From: UBA4421 sp002704225 | GTDB taxonomy: Bacteria > Pseudomonadota > Gammaproteobacteria > Pseudomonadales > Azotimanducaceae | NCBI GenBank assembly: GCA_902556425.1 | Contig: CACDWG010000009.1 | Location: 1-64,000 of the forward strand | Length of the DNA stretch: 64,000 bases | Direction: 5' to 3' | Shown: piece after piece, positions 1-8,509 of the stretch | Layout of the letters: every line of letters begins with the position of its first letter | Numbering within the stretch: the stretch's first letter is position 1 | Notes under the pieces: model-generated | Databases searched by the model: none | Seen by the model: only the letters and a program-made list of their open reading frames with translations | Told to the model about the DNA's origin: nothing | Made by a program: the position numbers and the translations under genes

Positions 1-893
1 ATTGGCAGGTACGCCGACTGGCGGGTTCGTTGGGCGCGGAGATAACCGGTCTGGATCTGAACGAGATTGCGGCGGGTGACGAGGCAGGCATTGAGGCAGT
101 GATGGCTCAATTGCTGGAGCATCAGGTGATTTTTTTTCCCGGCCAGAAGATGGATATCGACAGCCACGTGGCCTTGGGCAAGCGTTTTGGCAGGGTGGAA
201 AATCACCCCAACCTGAAGAATCCATTTACCCAGCACGACGAAGTCTTCGAACTGGCTGCTACCCAAGGCGGGGTAGCGGATGAATGGCATACCGACATCA
301 CCTTCGAGGATCAGCCGTCCATCCTGTCCATTCTGCACATGGTGACCTGCCCCGAATTTGGCGGCGATACCATGTGGACGAATTTGAATCAGGCCTATCA
401 GGAATTGTCGCCGCCCATGCAGGCGCTCTGCGACGGTTTGACCGCCCTGCACGACGCGCATCCCCACAATCGTGAAGACATTATGGCCGTTCATCCGGTT
501 GTGCGTGTGCATCCCGAGACCGGTGCCAAGGCGCTTTACGTTAATGAACATTTCACCCGTCGCTTGGTGGAAATGAACGCCACAGAAAGTAAGGTGGTTT
601 TGGATTATCTGACGAGCTGGGTAAAGAATCCGCGTTTCACCGTCCGCTATCACTGGACGCCGGGCACGATCGCCATATGGGATAACCGATGTACCCAGCA
701 CTTTGTGCTCAACGACTTTGAAGGCGAGCGCATCATTCAGCGGGTTACTGTTATGGGTGATATCGTGGAGCCGGCGCAGCCGAGTCCCTGGGAGTCGTGG
801 GTTCGCCCCGGCCGGCTATCGGCCACCACGCGATTGGACCGGCAGCTCAACCGCTACATGAAAAATAAGGCAGCGGAGTCCGCCGAGTCCTGA
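1..893 (+). CDS. TauD/TfdA-family 2-oxoglutarate dioxygenase, 5' end cut off
   Basis: Non-haem Fe(II)/2-oxoglutarate dioxygenase of the TauD/TfdA type, which hydroxylates small acids, sulfonates or aryloxyacetates. The frame is open from base 3, and the residues before the first internal start (LAGS, then LGAEITGLDL) match the usual N-terminal region of the family, so the true start lies upstream of the window. The metal site is visible as WHTD in the first third and QHFVLND near the C-terminus, followed by the RIIQRVT stretch that usually carries the 2-oxoglutarate-binding arginine. The substrate cannot be told from sequence. It ends 2 bp from the convergent larE stop, so neither gene has room for its own terminator there. 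Confidence 0.88.
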   Translation, partial: WQVRRLAGSLGAEITGLDLNEIAAGDEAGIEAVMAQLLEHQVIFFPGQKMDIDSHVALGKRFGRVENHPNLKNPFTQHDEVFELAATQGGVADEWHTDITFEDQPSILSILHMVTCPEFGGDTMWTNLNQAYQELSPPMQALCDGLTALHDAHPHNREDIMAVHPVVRVHPETGAKALYVNEHFTRRLVEMNATESKVVLDYLTSWVKNPRFTVRYHWTPGTIAIWDNRCTQHFVLNDFEGERIIQRVTVMGDIVEPAQPSPWESWVRPGRLSATTRLDRQLNRYMKNKAAESAES

Positions 894-895
894 GG

Positions 896-1753
896 TCAGG
901 CTTCGGGGTATAGATTCACCACCGGGATGACGTGGCCTGGTTCTTTTTTCGCCAAGCCCTCGTTCAGCGAGCCGGACCGAAAGCCACCCAAATCCAGTGC
1001 CACAAAACGATAGCCCAAGGCTTGGATCTCGCGCTGCAGCACATCGTGCTGTTCGACAGCCAGGGCAAATTCCTCGGTCAGTATTTCCAGTCTTGCCACG
1101 TCGCCATGATGACGCACACGAAACTGACTGAATCCCAAATCTGCCAACACGTTTTCGGCGGCCTCAACCTGAGCCAGTAGCGCCTGATTGATGGCGGTGC
1201 CATAAGGAAAGCGGCTGGACAAACAGGCCGCCTGAGGCTTGTCGGCGTTTTCCAGCCCCAGTGTTTTGGCCAGTGCGCGAATGTCTGCCTTATGAAAGCC
1301 TGCTGCCACGAGAGGAGACTTTACATCGTGATTGTCGGCGGCGATCAGTCCTGGCCGGTGGTCGCCCATATCATCGAGGTTGGTGCCGTTGAGAATATGC
1401 GCAAAGCCTTGGGTAGCGGCGATTCCCGCCAGCTCGGTATACAAAGATGTTTTGCAGTGAAAACACCGGTTGGTCGGGTTTGCTCGATAATCAGCCTTGC
1501 TGAGTTCGTCCGTGACGATGATCTGGTGGGCAATGCCCCAGTCATCACTGAGCTTTTTCGACAAGGCCAAGTCCGTGCGTTTTAGACTTGCGGAACCGGA
1601 GGTGACCGCCAGCGCTCGGTCGCCCAGAACCTGGCCCGCCACATAGGCGACTAAGGAACTGTCAATGCCACCGGAAAACGCGACGACCGCGCTTGTGTAG
1701 CCGGCCACGATCTCTTTGAGTCGTTGGTACTTATGTTCAAGATCGTTTGTCAT
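896..1753 (-). CDS. larE: LarE, ATP-dependent sacrificial sulfur transferase (nickel-pincer cofactor)
   Basis: LarE adenylates and then thiolates the pyridinium biscarboxylate mononucleotide made by LarB, giving up its own cysteine sulfur. Visible: PP-loop SGGIDSS, then RCFHCK, then AACLSSRFPYG, whose cysteine fits the sacrificial residue of this family. I chose the ATG at 1753 (MTNDLEHKYQRL): it gives 285 residues and puts that cysteine at 177, close to Cys176 of the Lactobacillus plantarum enzyme. A TTG at 1819 and an ATG at 1768 are in-frame alternatives with no better ribosome site; the TTG would overlap larB by 26 bp. It is the last gene of the caiB-like/larB/larE set. No larC is in the window. 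Confidence 0.88.
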   Translation of the reverse strand: MTNDLEHKYQRLKEIVAGYTSAVVAFSGGIDSSLVAYVAGQVLGDRALAVTSGSASLKRTDLALSKKLSDDWGIAHQIIVTDELSKADYRANPTNRCFHCKTSLYTELAGIAATQGFAHILNGTNLDDMGDHRPGLIAADNHDVKSPLVAAGFHKADIRALAKTLGLENADKPQAACLSSRFPYGTAINQALLAQVEAAENVLADLGFSQFRVRHHGDVARLEILTEEFALAVEQHDVLQREIQALGYRFVALDLGGFRSGSLNEGLAKKEPGHVIPVVNLYPEA

Positions 1754-1793
1754 GGCGTCAGCAGTCATTCGTGTGCGTTGGAGATCGTTTTCA

Positions 1794-2531
1794 TTACAGT
1801 CGATTGATGCGATTGGCAAGAAAGCCAGCCCCGAATCCGTTGTCGATGTTGACCACGCTCACCCCGGACGCGCAACTGGTCATCATGCCCAGCAAGGCGG
1901 CCACGCCATCAAATGCTGCGCCGTAACCGATACTGGTGGGAACGGCGATGACCGGCTTATCAACCAAGCCGCCGACCACGCTGGGCAGGGCGCCCTCCAT
2001 GCCAGCGACGACAATGAGCACACGGGCACTGCGCAGGTCCTCCAGTCGAGCAAGCAAGCGGTGCAGGCCGGCCACGCCAACGTCGTAAATTCGCGCGACC
2101 GGGTTGCCGTAAAATTCCGCCGTCAGGGCTGCTTCCTCGGCAACATGCATATCCGACGTGCCGGCACTGACCACGGCGACGGTGTTGTCCAGCGCTGGTG
2201 GTGGCGATTCGTGCCACCACAGCAGTTGAGACGTGGCGTGATATTCGGTGTCGGGTGGCAGGTTTTTCAGCTGATCAAAGGTGGCTTGGTTCAATCGCGT
2301 GACAAGTACACTGGTGCCCTGTTCCATCATGCTGCCGACGATGTCAGAAATCTGCCCCGCGCTTTTACCGGCACCAAAGATCACCTCTGCGGAGCCGTTA
2401 CGCCGGGCTCGGTCGGTATCTAATACGGTATGTCCAAGGTCGGTGAAGAAATGAGCGCGTATCTGCCGCGCCGTCTCCTCACCGTCGATGCTGCCCTCTT
2501 TGAATGCTGCCAGCAGCGCCTCGATATCCAT
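1794..2531 (-). CDS. larB: LarB, pyridinium-3,5-biscarboxylic acid mononucleotide synthase
   Basis: LarB carboxylates and hydrolyses nicotinic acid adenine dinucleotide, the first step to the nickel-pincer nucleotide used by lactate racemase and related enzymes. The 245-residue protein has the C-terminal PurE/AIR-carboxylase-like domain: VVSAGTSDMHVAEEAA near the middle, then VVAGMEGALPSVVGGL, then PTSIGYGAAF. The N-terminal part carries the GAGKSAGQI stretch usual for LarB. It starts 2 bp after the stop of the CoA-transferase gene, so translation is probably coupled. The usual partner larC (nickel insertion) is absent here, and so is larA. Confidence 0.9.
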   Translation of the reverse strand: MDIEALLAAFKEGSIDGEETARQIRAHFFTDLGHTVLDTDRARRNGSAEVIFGAGKSAGQISDIVGSMMEQGTSVLVTRLNQATFDQLKNLPPDTEYHATSQLLWWHESPPPALDNTVAVVSAGTSDMHVAEEAALTAEFYGNPVARIYDVGVAGLHRLLARLEDLRSARVLIVVAGMEGALPSVVGGLVDKPVIAVPTSIGYGAAFDGVAALLGMMTSCASGVSVVNIDNGFGAGFLANRINRL

Positions 2532-2533
2532 GA

Positions 2534-3766
2534 CTACTGGTTTTTGTTCACCGTGCCAGCATCCTGCAGTGCCGCGATAGCGGACGCGTCCATGCCAAAG
2601 TCGCGCAAAATCTGCTCGCTGTGTTGGCCGAGCAGTGGGGCGGGTCCTTGAGGTTTGACGTCAGCCGTGCCGAACCGCATGGGGATATTGACCGTGGTGT
2701 AGGTGCCCAGTTCAGGGTGTTCGATGGTGGGGAACATACCGAGTTCTTGGGCATGCGGATCTTGGGGGACTTCGTGCAGGCCCATGACCGGGCCCCAGAT
2801 CAAACCGGTTTCATCGAAAATTTTGCCCCATTCGTCACGGGATTTGGCGGCCAGTGTCTGATCAAAAATGCCAATCAGCTCTGCCATGTTTTTGTAACGT
2901 GCCTTGGGGTCTATGAAGCGTTCGTCTTCGATGATGTCATCGAGACCAATGGCCTTACAAAGGCGTGGCCAGTAAGCCGCATCCGGCAGCATGTTAAAGA
3001 CCACCCAGTTGCCGTCGCCGCAGGGAAAGCGGTTGCCGGTAATGGTCAGCAACTGATCCCGACGTCGCTTGCGCACGGGCATGTGGTCGACGGCGGTTAC
3101 CGCGTAGTCCGACGCCTGCGTCCACACAGCGGTTTCGTACAGCGAGGTTTCCACCACTTGGCCCTCGCCGGTTTTTTCCGCCAGTCGCAGCGCGCCCAAA
3201 ATGGCACCCACCATGGCAAGGCCCGTGGTGTGATCGCCTTGTGCGGGACGCGCCATGGGTACCATGCCGTCGTCGCCTTCGCGCATGGAATCGTACAGGC
3301 CGGAGCGTCCAAAAAACGCGGTGACGTCATAACCCGGTCGCCAGGCGTCTGGGCCACTGGTGCCATAACCGGTCAGGGTCGCATGAACGAGTTTGGGGTT
3401 TGCCTTGAACAAACTGTCGGGATCCAGACCAAACTTCTGCTGTCGCTTGGTCAGCAGATTACACATGAAAATGTCGGCATTTTGCGCCAACTGACGGACC
3501 AGCTCAGCTCCCTCAGGCTGGTCTAGAGCAACAGCAATAGACTCCTTGCCGCGATTGTCGACATCGAACTGGAAGTCATAGTCCTGCAGGGCAGCGTCAA
3601 ACCGATCGCCTTTGACCGGACGGCCCATACCGCGCATGGGATCACCGGTGATGGGTTCGATTTTAATCACCCGAGCGCCCATGTCAGCCAGCACCGCCCC
3701 CGCGCTCGGCGCGGCCATCCAATTGTCAATTTCCAGTACTACGACATCGTCTAATGGTGCGGCCAT
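2534..3766 (-). CDS. CaiB/BaiF family class III CoA-transferase
   Basis: Moves CoA between carboxylic acids through an aspartyl-CoA anhydride. The N-terminus has the family pattern LEIDNWMAAPSAGAVLADMGA followed by VIKIEP, and a GDHTTG motif further on carries the aspartate likely to be catalytic. The chosen ATG at 3766 has GGGGAGAG eight bases upstream and gives 410 residues, normal for the family; a longer frame to 3796 lacks such a site. It opens a three-gene set with larB and larE. A nickel-pincer enzyme acting on a hydroxyacid whose CoA ester is made here is conceivable but not shown. Substrate unknown. Confidence 0.88.
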   Translation of the reverse strand: MAAPLDDVVVLEIDNWMAAPSAGAVLADMGARVIKIEPITGDPMRGMGRPVKGDRFDAALQDYDFQFDVDNRGKESIAVALDQPEGAELVRQLAQNADIFMCNLLTKRQQKFGLDPDSLFKANPKLVHATLTGYGTSGPDAWRPGYDVTAFFGRSGLYDSMREGDDGMVPMARPAQGDHTTGLAMVGAILGALRLAEKTGEGQVVETSLYETAVWTQASDYAVTAVDHMPVRKRRRDQLLTITGNRFPCGDGNWVVFNMLPDAAYWPRLCKAIGLDDIIEDERFIDPKARYKNMAELIGIFDQTLAAKSRDEWGKIFDETGLIWGPVMGLHEVPQDPHAQELGMFPTIEHPELGTYTTVNIPMRFGTADVKPQGPAPLLGQHSEQILRDFGMDASAIAALQDAGTVNKNQ

Positions 3767-3986
3767 GCTCGGTCTCTCCCCGTAAATACAAAGCATGGAT
3801 TACATCGAACGGGAGGGGATGGTGCAAGGGTTATCCGAACAGACAGGTGCCGTCGCTCAGAGAATCGCCCGGCATTTGGATTTGGTCTCGACGAGCTCAA
3901 GTTTTTTCTGAGCTAAACCCTAGGGTCTAACCGGCACCGGACCCCGGTCGTATCAGGGGCTCGTTTGTACTCAGCGATGTCGTTCG

Positions 3987-4775
3987 TTACCTCACAGGCG
4001 AGATACCCATCGTATCCAACCCTCTCAACATCCGCTTAAGCGCAAAGTGCCGATAACTGGTCAGGATAAGCGCCTCGACTTCCTCCTTGTCCGCTTTCTG
4101 GTGGATGTCCAGATTCAGCCAGCCCCGATGGCCAATGTACTGGGGGATTCGATATCGTGGATCGGCGGTGCGCAGGGCTTGTTCTTCTCCCCCGGTCCAA
4201 ACGCTCAGTTCCAGCCTGCCTTGGTAAAAATGCAGCGTGCAAAAGGTCTTCTTGCCTGCGCGGAAACTGGGCGCGCCAAACTGTTGATCTTGGCGTGCTT
4301 CGGGTAGGGCTAGGCAGTACTCGGCGATCTGTGCCTGAACGGTAGCAAGCTCCGGCTTCTGGAAGGGGTCAAAGACTGCAGGGTCGATGCCCTCGCTGGG
4401 TGCTTCGATAAAGACCGGTTCGGGCTGGTCTGCGAGCACCTTGGCAGGTGCAATATTGGCGTAGGCTTCATGGATTCGCTGGCTGATGATCTGCCAGTCG
4501 AGGCCTCTGTCGAGGTTCAGGCCGAGCCAGCCGCGGGGGCCGACGTAGGGCGGTACGAAGTAGAACATTTGATTTTCCTCGACGTAAAACTTTTGCGCGC
4601 CGGGCGGACTGTTGAGCCATAGCGCGATGCGGCCATCGCCGTGATGATTGATTTGATAGATGGCAAAGGTCTTGTTGGCGACCCTGAAATTGGGGCTGCC
4701 CCGGCTGATCACCTCGGAAACATCGGTCATTCCAAGGCAAATTTCGCGTACGGCATCGCTGATGTTCTTGCTCAT
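3987..4775 (-). CDS. Tandem MmcQ/YjbR-domain protein
   Basis: Two copies of the MmcQ/YjbR (CyaY-like, DUF419) domain in one 262-residue chain. Copy one spans roughly residues 1-110 (SRGSPNFRVANKTFAIYQ, then GPRGWLGLNLD) and copy two residues 140-250 (QFGAPSFRAGKKTFCTLHF, then GHRGWLNLDI). Most family members are single-domain proteins of about 110-120 residues. The biochemical role of the family is poorly known; a double-stranded DNA-binding fold is usually cited. It is divergent from the MFS gene at 4843, with a short palindrome between them. Confidence 0.82.
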   Translation of the reverse strand: MSKNISDAVREICLGMTDVSEVISRGSPNFRVANKTFAIYQINHHGDGRIALWLNSPPGAQKFYVEENQMFYFVPPYVGPRGWLGLNLDRGLDWQIISQRIHEAYANIAPAKVLADQPEPVFIEAPSEGIDPAVFDPFQKPELATVQAQIAEYCLALPEARQDQQFGAPSFRAGKKTFCTLHFYQGRLELSVWTGGEEQALRTADPRYRIPQYIGHRGWLNLDIHQKADKEEVEALILTSYRHFALKRMLRGLDTMGISPVR

Positions 4776-4807
4776 AGATCTTTGTTCCGCTGGAAATTGA
4801 CTGACGT

Positions 4808-4818
4808 GTTAGACTAAC
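4808..4818. promoter_or_regulatory. Small palindrome in divergent intergenic region, possible operator
   Basis: A perfect 5-1-5 inverted repeat, GTTAGACTAAC, lies in the 67-bp gap between the divergent YjbR-like and MFS genes. It is short, and no regulator gene is adjacent, so an operator role is only a guess. Confidence 0.25.
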
Positions 4819-4842
4819 GGTCTCCTCACCTCGGCCATACTT

Positions 4843-6108
4843 TTGCAGCAACCTGTTACTCAAAAAGCCAAACCATTTCTCGGTTGGAAGATGGTTCTCG
4901 TGGCCTTTTGCATCGACTTTGTCGCTGTTGGGTTCTTCTTTTACTCCTACGGCGTGTTTTTTAAAGCCATCGCAGAAGATTTTGGCGGCTCTCGGCTGGG
5001 TGTCGCCATTGGCCTGACGGTCACTAACGCAGTGGGTGCCATCGCGGCGCCCTACGTGGGGCGTGCGCTCGACAAGTATCCGCTGCGCAATGTGATGGGT
5101 ATTGGGGCCCTGTTTATGGCGTTCGGTTTCCTTGGCTTGTCCTTCGTGCAGAACGAGCTGCAGTTCTATTTGGTGCTGGGTTTGTTCATCGGATTTGGGG
5201 CCAGCAGCATGGGCAACTTGGCCACCAGTAAGCTAGTGACCAACTGGTTCGACAAGCGTCGGGGTACGGCTCTGGGTATCGCGGCGGCCGGGGTGTCTTT
5301 GTCCGGTGTGATCATGCCGTACATCAGCGCAGAGCTGATTGAGAACTTTGGCTGGCGTCAGGGCTTTTTGGTTTACAGCGCCTTTACCTTTCTTGTGGTG
5401 GTGCCGCTGATTTTTCGCCTGGTGATTTCTCGTCCCGAGGATGTCGGCCTGCGCCCCGATGGCGCTATGCCGATCAAATTCGATGACGGCTCTATCCTAC
5501 CGCCAGAGGAAAAAGCGCCTCCCAAGATGCGCCTGCTGGAACTGTTCAAAGAGCATAACTTTCGCATGATCGTCCTCACCTTTTCGCTGCTCTTCTGCAG
5601 TATGAGCGCTACCCTGACCCATATGATTCCGCGACTCACAGACTTTGGGTATACGCTGGTCGAGGCGTCCCTAGTGATGTCGCTGTGCGCGGGTTTCGGT
5701 GTCGTCGGTAAGCTGAGCTTTGGTTGGCTGAGCGACCGGCTCAGCGTTCGCAAGGTGATGGCCATCGTCATTTTCATGCAGTTCACCGGCCAATACCTGA
5801 TGTTCAGCTCGTTGGATTATCTGACATTTGCCATAGGTGCCAGCATGTTTGGCTTCGGTGTCGGGGGCGTTGTACCCATGCACGGCGCTGTAGTCGGCAA
5901 AACCTTCGGGCGAGACCGTTTTGGCGCGGTATTGGGGCTCATGCGCCCTGCGATGTTTCCAATTCAAATCCTTGGCGTGCCCTTTGCGGGTTGGATCTTT
6001 GATGTCACCGGATCTTATGACATCGCGTTTCAAGTGTTCCTTGGCCTGTATTTCTTAGCGGCGCTGGCGGTGTCGTTCTACCGTCAGCCGGCCAAAAGCG
6101 TCACCTAG
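4843..6108 (+). CDS. MFS transporter (monocarboxylate/oxalate-formate type)
   Basis: A 421-residue inner-membrane carrier with the 12-helix pattern of the major facilitator superfamily. After FLGWKMVLVAF the first helix begins; the loop between helices 8 and 9 reads GKLSFGWLSDRLSVRK, the classic MFS signature. The N-terminal helices and the central cytoplasmic loop with RPEDVGLRPDG resemble monocarboxylate/OFA-type carriers, so an organic anion is the likely cargo. The start is a TTG at 4843 with no strong ribosome site; no other start gives an intact first helix. A second carrier of the same type is encoded at 8510-9820. Confidence 0.85.
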   Translation: MQQPVTQKAKPFLGWKMVLVAFCIDFVAVGFFFYSYGVFFKAIAEDFGGSRLGVAIGLTVTNAVGAIAAPYVGRALDKYPLRNVMGIGALFMAFGFLGLSFVQNELQFYLVLGLFIGFGASSMGNLATSKLVTNWFDKRRGTALGIAAAGVSLSGVIMPYISAELIENFGWRQGFLVYSAFTFLVVVPLIFRLVISRPEDVGLRPDGAMPIKFDDGSILPPEEKAPPKMRLLELFKEHNFRMIVLTFSLLFCSMSATLTHMIPRLTDFGYTLVEASLVMSLCAGFGVVGKLSFGWLSDRLSVRKVMAIVIFMQFTGQYLMFSSLDYLTFAIGASMFGFGVGGVVPMHGAVVGKTFGRDRFGAVLGLMRPAMFPIQILGVPFAGWIFDVTGSYDIAFQVFLGLYFLAALAVSFYRQPAKSVT

Positions 6109-6150
6109 ATGTCTTGGCGGTACGCGCTCAGCGTGAATCGCAACAGTCGG

Positions 6151-6459
6151 CTAGAAACGCGATTTCAGCAGCTGAATTTCGGGATTACCCTGACTCACGC
6201 AACGCAGCCGTACGGCGTCACCCAGCGCGTGTTCCGCCACATAGGGTTCAAAGCTCACCGTGGTGAATGGCTTGATGTCGTCGAATTCCAGTTCAACCGT
6301 AAAGCCTTCGACCACTGGCAGCACAGTGACGGCGCTGACGTGAGTCAATATTTCTGCCAGCTCAGTGGTCAGGGCCTGTTGTGAAGAGCGATCGGCACCC
6401 ACCCCGCGAACCAGATATTTCAGTAGGCAGGGTTGCCGCTGGCGAATGTGTTCAGACAT
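6151..6459 (-). CDS. Small protein of unknown function, end of acyl-CoA operon
   Basis: A 102-residue protein I do not recognise. It has no membrane segment or signal peptide, is mixed alpha/beta in appearance, and has a hydrophobic core TVLPVVEGFTVELEF. It is the third gene in the direction acyl-CoA dehydrogenase, enoyl-CoA hydratase, this gene, 43 bp after the hydratase stop, which suggests co-transcription. It could be a lipid-metabolism accessory protein, but nothing in the sequence shows this. Confidence 0.6.
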   Translation of the reverse strand: MSEHIRQRQPCLLKYLVRGVGADRSSQQALTTELAEILTHVSAVTVLPVVEGFTVELEFDDIKPFTTVSFEPYVAEHALGDAVRLRCVSQGNPEIQLLKSRF

Positions 6460-6502
6460 GAATCTTGCTTATCGGTAAAAGAGAGTTCGCAGCCGTGCGT
6501 TG

Positions 6503-7291
6503 TTAGGCGTTCTTCCAGACCGGCGGACGTTTTTCCAGAAAGGCGTTTACCCCTTCACGCTGATCTTCGGTGCTGAACAGATCAACAAACTTCTCCCGCT
6601 CATAAGGCAGGGCGTCGCCCACTGCATTGTCGCGTGCCTGATGAATAAGCTCTTTGCAGTAAGTTACGGAAATGGGGCTTTGCTGGGCGACTTGGGCGGC
6701 CAACGCCAAGGCGCGGTCTTTTGCGCCACCGGTGGCGACCACTTCTTCGACGAGGCCTATTCGCTCGGCGGTTTCCGCGTTCACGCGTTCGCCGCACAGT
6801 ATCATTTTCTTGGCCCAACCCTCGCCGACTAACCACGAAAGGCGTTGGGTGCCGCCGGCGCAGGGCAGCAAACCCACCTTGGGTTCGGGGAGTGCCATCT
6901 GGGCCTGAGTTTCAGCGATGCGAATATCACAGGCGAGGCAGGCTTCTAGGCCGCCACCCATGGCGAAGCCGTTGATCGCGGCAATGGAGACGCCGCGAAA
7001 GTTCGCCAGACACTCAAACCCTTTGCCAAAAAACTCCGCCATCTGGCGCGCGTTGTCCGGGTCGCCGTCGGCGAACAGATTCAGGTCGGCACCGGCAGAG
7101 AAGAATTTTTCTCCTTGTCCGGTAATCACCAAGGCGTAAATGTTCTTGTCTGCATTCAGCGCATCGATCAGTGCGGCCAGCGCAGGCAGACTCTCGGTAT
7201 CCCAAGTGTTGGCACCCGGGTTGTCGATGGTGATCAGCGCGGTGTGATCCATGATCTCAACGTTGAGTTTGTCTGATGTGCTGATGCTCAT
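6503..7291 (-). CDS. Enoyl-CoA hydratase/isomerase family protein (crotonase)
   Basis: A 262-residue crotonase. The oxyanion-hole segments are visible as GEKFFSAGADLNLF and INGFAMGGGLEACLACD; ALPEPKVGLLPCAGGTQRLSWLVG carries the region of the catalytic glutamates. It overlaps the stop of the upstream acyl-CoA dehydrogenase by 4 bp (ATGA), so the two are translationally coupled. Paired with an isobutyryl-CoA-type dehydrogenase it probably hydrates a branched enoyl-CoA, as in valine breakdown, although mmsA and mmsB homologues are not in the window. Confidence 0.9.
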   Translation of the reverse strand: MSISTSDKLNVEIMDHTALITIDNPGANTWDTESLPALAALIDALNADKNIYALVITGQGEKFFSAGADLNLFADGDPDNARQMAEFFGKGFECLANFRGVSIAAINGFAMGGGLEACLACDIRIAETQAQMALPEPKVGLLPCAGGTQRLSWLVGEGWAKKMILCGERVNAETAERIGLVEEVVATGGAKDRALALAAQVAQQSPISVTYCKELIHQARDNAVGDALPYEREKFVDLFSTEDQREGVNAFLEKRPPVWKNA

Positions 7292-8448
7292 TGAATAACC
7301 TCCAGTGCACCGGCCATCAGCATGCGACGAGAAATGATCACTCGCATGATTTGGTTGGTGCCTTCTAAAATTTGATGTACCCGCGTATCGCGCACGTAGC
7401 GCTCCATCGGATATTCCCTCAAGTAACCGTAGCCTCCCAGCAACTGCAGGGCGTTGTTGCAGACGTTAAAGCCCGCGTCTGTGGCGAAGCGTTTTGCCAT
7501 GGCGCAGTAGGTGCCGGCTTGGCCGTCACCGCTGTCGAGCTTGCTGGCTGCCAGTCGAATCATCTGCCGTGCAGCCACCAGTTCGGTGAGCATGTCTGAC
7601 AAAGTAAATTGCGTCGCTTGAAAGTCGGCGATGGCTTGGCCGAATTGGTTGCGTTCCTGTACGTAGGCAGTGGCGTCCTCTAAGGCCTTTTGGGCGGTGC
7701 CAACGCTGCAGGTGGCGATGTTGATTCTGCCACCATCCAAGCCGTCCATGGCGATGGCAAACCCTTGGCCCTCTTCGCCGAGTCGATTCTTCTTCGGCAC
7801 TCGGACATCGTCGAAGGTAATCGCGCGGGTTGGTTGGGCGTTCCAGCCCATTTTGTGTTCGTTTTTGCCGTAGCTGATGCCATCGGTGTCTGCGGGTACC
7901 AGAATAGCCGTGACACCCTTGGGGCCAGTATCACCGGTGCGCAGCATCAGAACCAAGACGTCGGTTTCTCCGGCACCTGAAATAAACGCCTTGCTGCCGT
8001 TGATGACGTAATGATCACCGTCGGCCACAGCGCTGGTTCGCAGGGCCGCAGCGTCGGATCCTGCACCGGGTTCTGTCAGGCAGTATGAGGCCAGTTTTGT
8101 GCCGGCCACCAAGTCTGGGCACCACTCGTCAATGACGTCCTGCTGACAGTAGCGGCCGATCATGTTGGTCGCCATGTTGTGAATCGTGAGAAACGCGGCG
8201 GTGGTGGTACAGCCCTTGGCAAGTTCTTCGACGATGAGGCTCGCATCCAGTCGCGGCATGGCCAATCCACCGGCATGCTCTGGGGTGTACATGCCCATAA
8301 AACCCAGTTCACCGGCCTGACGCAGGGCGTCCTTGGCGAAGTGGCTGTTGGCATCCCATTCAGCGGCATAAGGCGCGAGCTGATCCTGAGCGAAGGCTCG
8401 CGCAGTAGCGACAAAGCCTTGTTGTTCTTCGTTAAGCGCGAAGTCCAT
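7288..8448 (-). CDS. Acyl-CoA dehydrogenase, isobutyryl-CoA/short branched-chain type
   Basis: FAD enzyme that introduces the alpha-beta double bond of an acyl-CoA. Start at the ATG 8448 is set by AGGAGG six bases upstream; it gives the normal N-terminus MDFALNEEQQGF and 386 residues. Visible: CLTEPGAGSDAAALRT (flavin/substrate site), QFGQAIADFQATQF, QLLGGYGYLREYPMER and ILEGTNQIMR, whose glutamate fits the catalytic base. TTTAAFLTIHNMATNMI resembles isobutyryl-CoA dehydrogenases (ACAD8 type), which suits the coupled hydratase and suggests valine degradation. First gene of a three-gene operon. Confidence 0.9.
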   Translation of the reverse strand: MDFALNEEQQGFVATARAFAQDQLAPYAAEWDANSHFAKDALRQAGELGFMGMYTPEHAGGLAMPRLDASLIVEELAKGCTTTAAFLTIHNMATNMIGRYCQQDVIDEWCPDLVAGTKLASYCLTEPGAGSDAAALRTSAVADGDHYVINGSKAFISGAGETDVLVLMLRTGDTGPKGVTAILVPADTDGISYGKNEHKMGWNAQPTRAITFDDVRVPKKNRLGEEGQGFAIAMDGLDGGRINIATCSVGTAQKALEDATAYVQERNQFGQAIADFQATQFTLSDMLTELVAARQMIRLAASKLDSGDGQAGTYCAMAKRFATDAGFNVCNNALQLLGGYGYLREYPMERYVRDTRVHQILEGTNQIMRVIISRRMLMAGALEVIQ

Positions 8449-8509
8449 CTTGCCTCCTAGCGGAAATCGTTGCAGGACAGGAGTGTAGTACAGCGTGGGC
8501 TTCGCATCA

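Noticed and set aside
1716..2423. Long plus-strand open frame opposite larB
   Set aside because: Mirror of larB on the other strand with no family signature; larB is unmistakable.
2621..3526. 301-residue plus-strand open frame opposite the CoA-transferase
   Set aside because: Antisense shadow caused by codon bias; no motif, no ribosome site.
3917..3926. ACCCTAGGGT palindrome upstream of the CoA-transferase, partly matched near 40363
   Set aside because: Only 10 bp shared in part, with unrelated genes around; probably chance.
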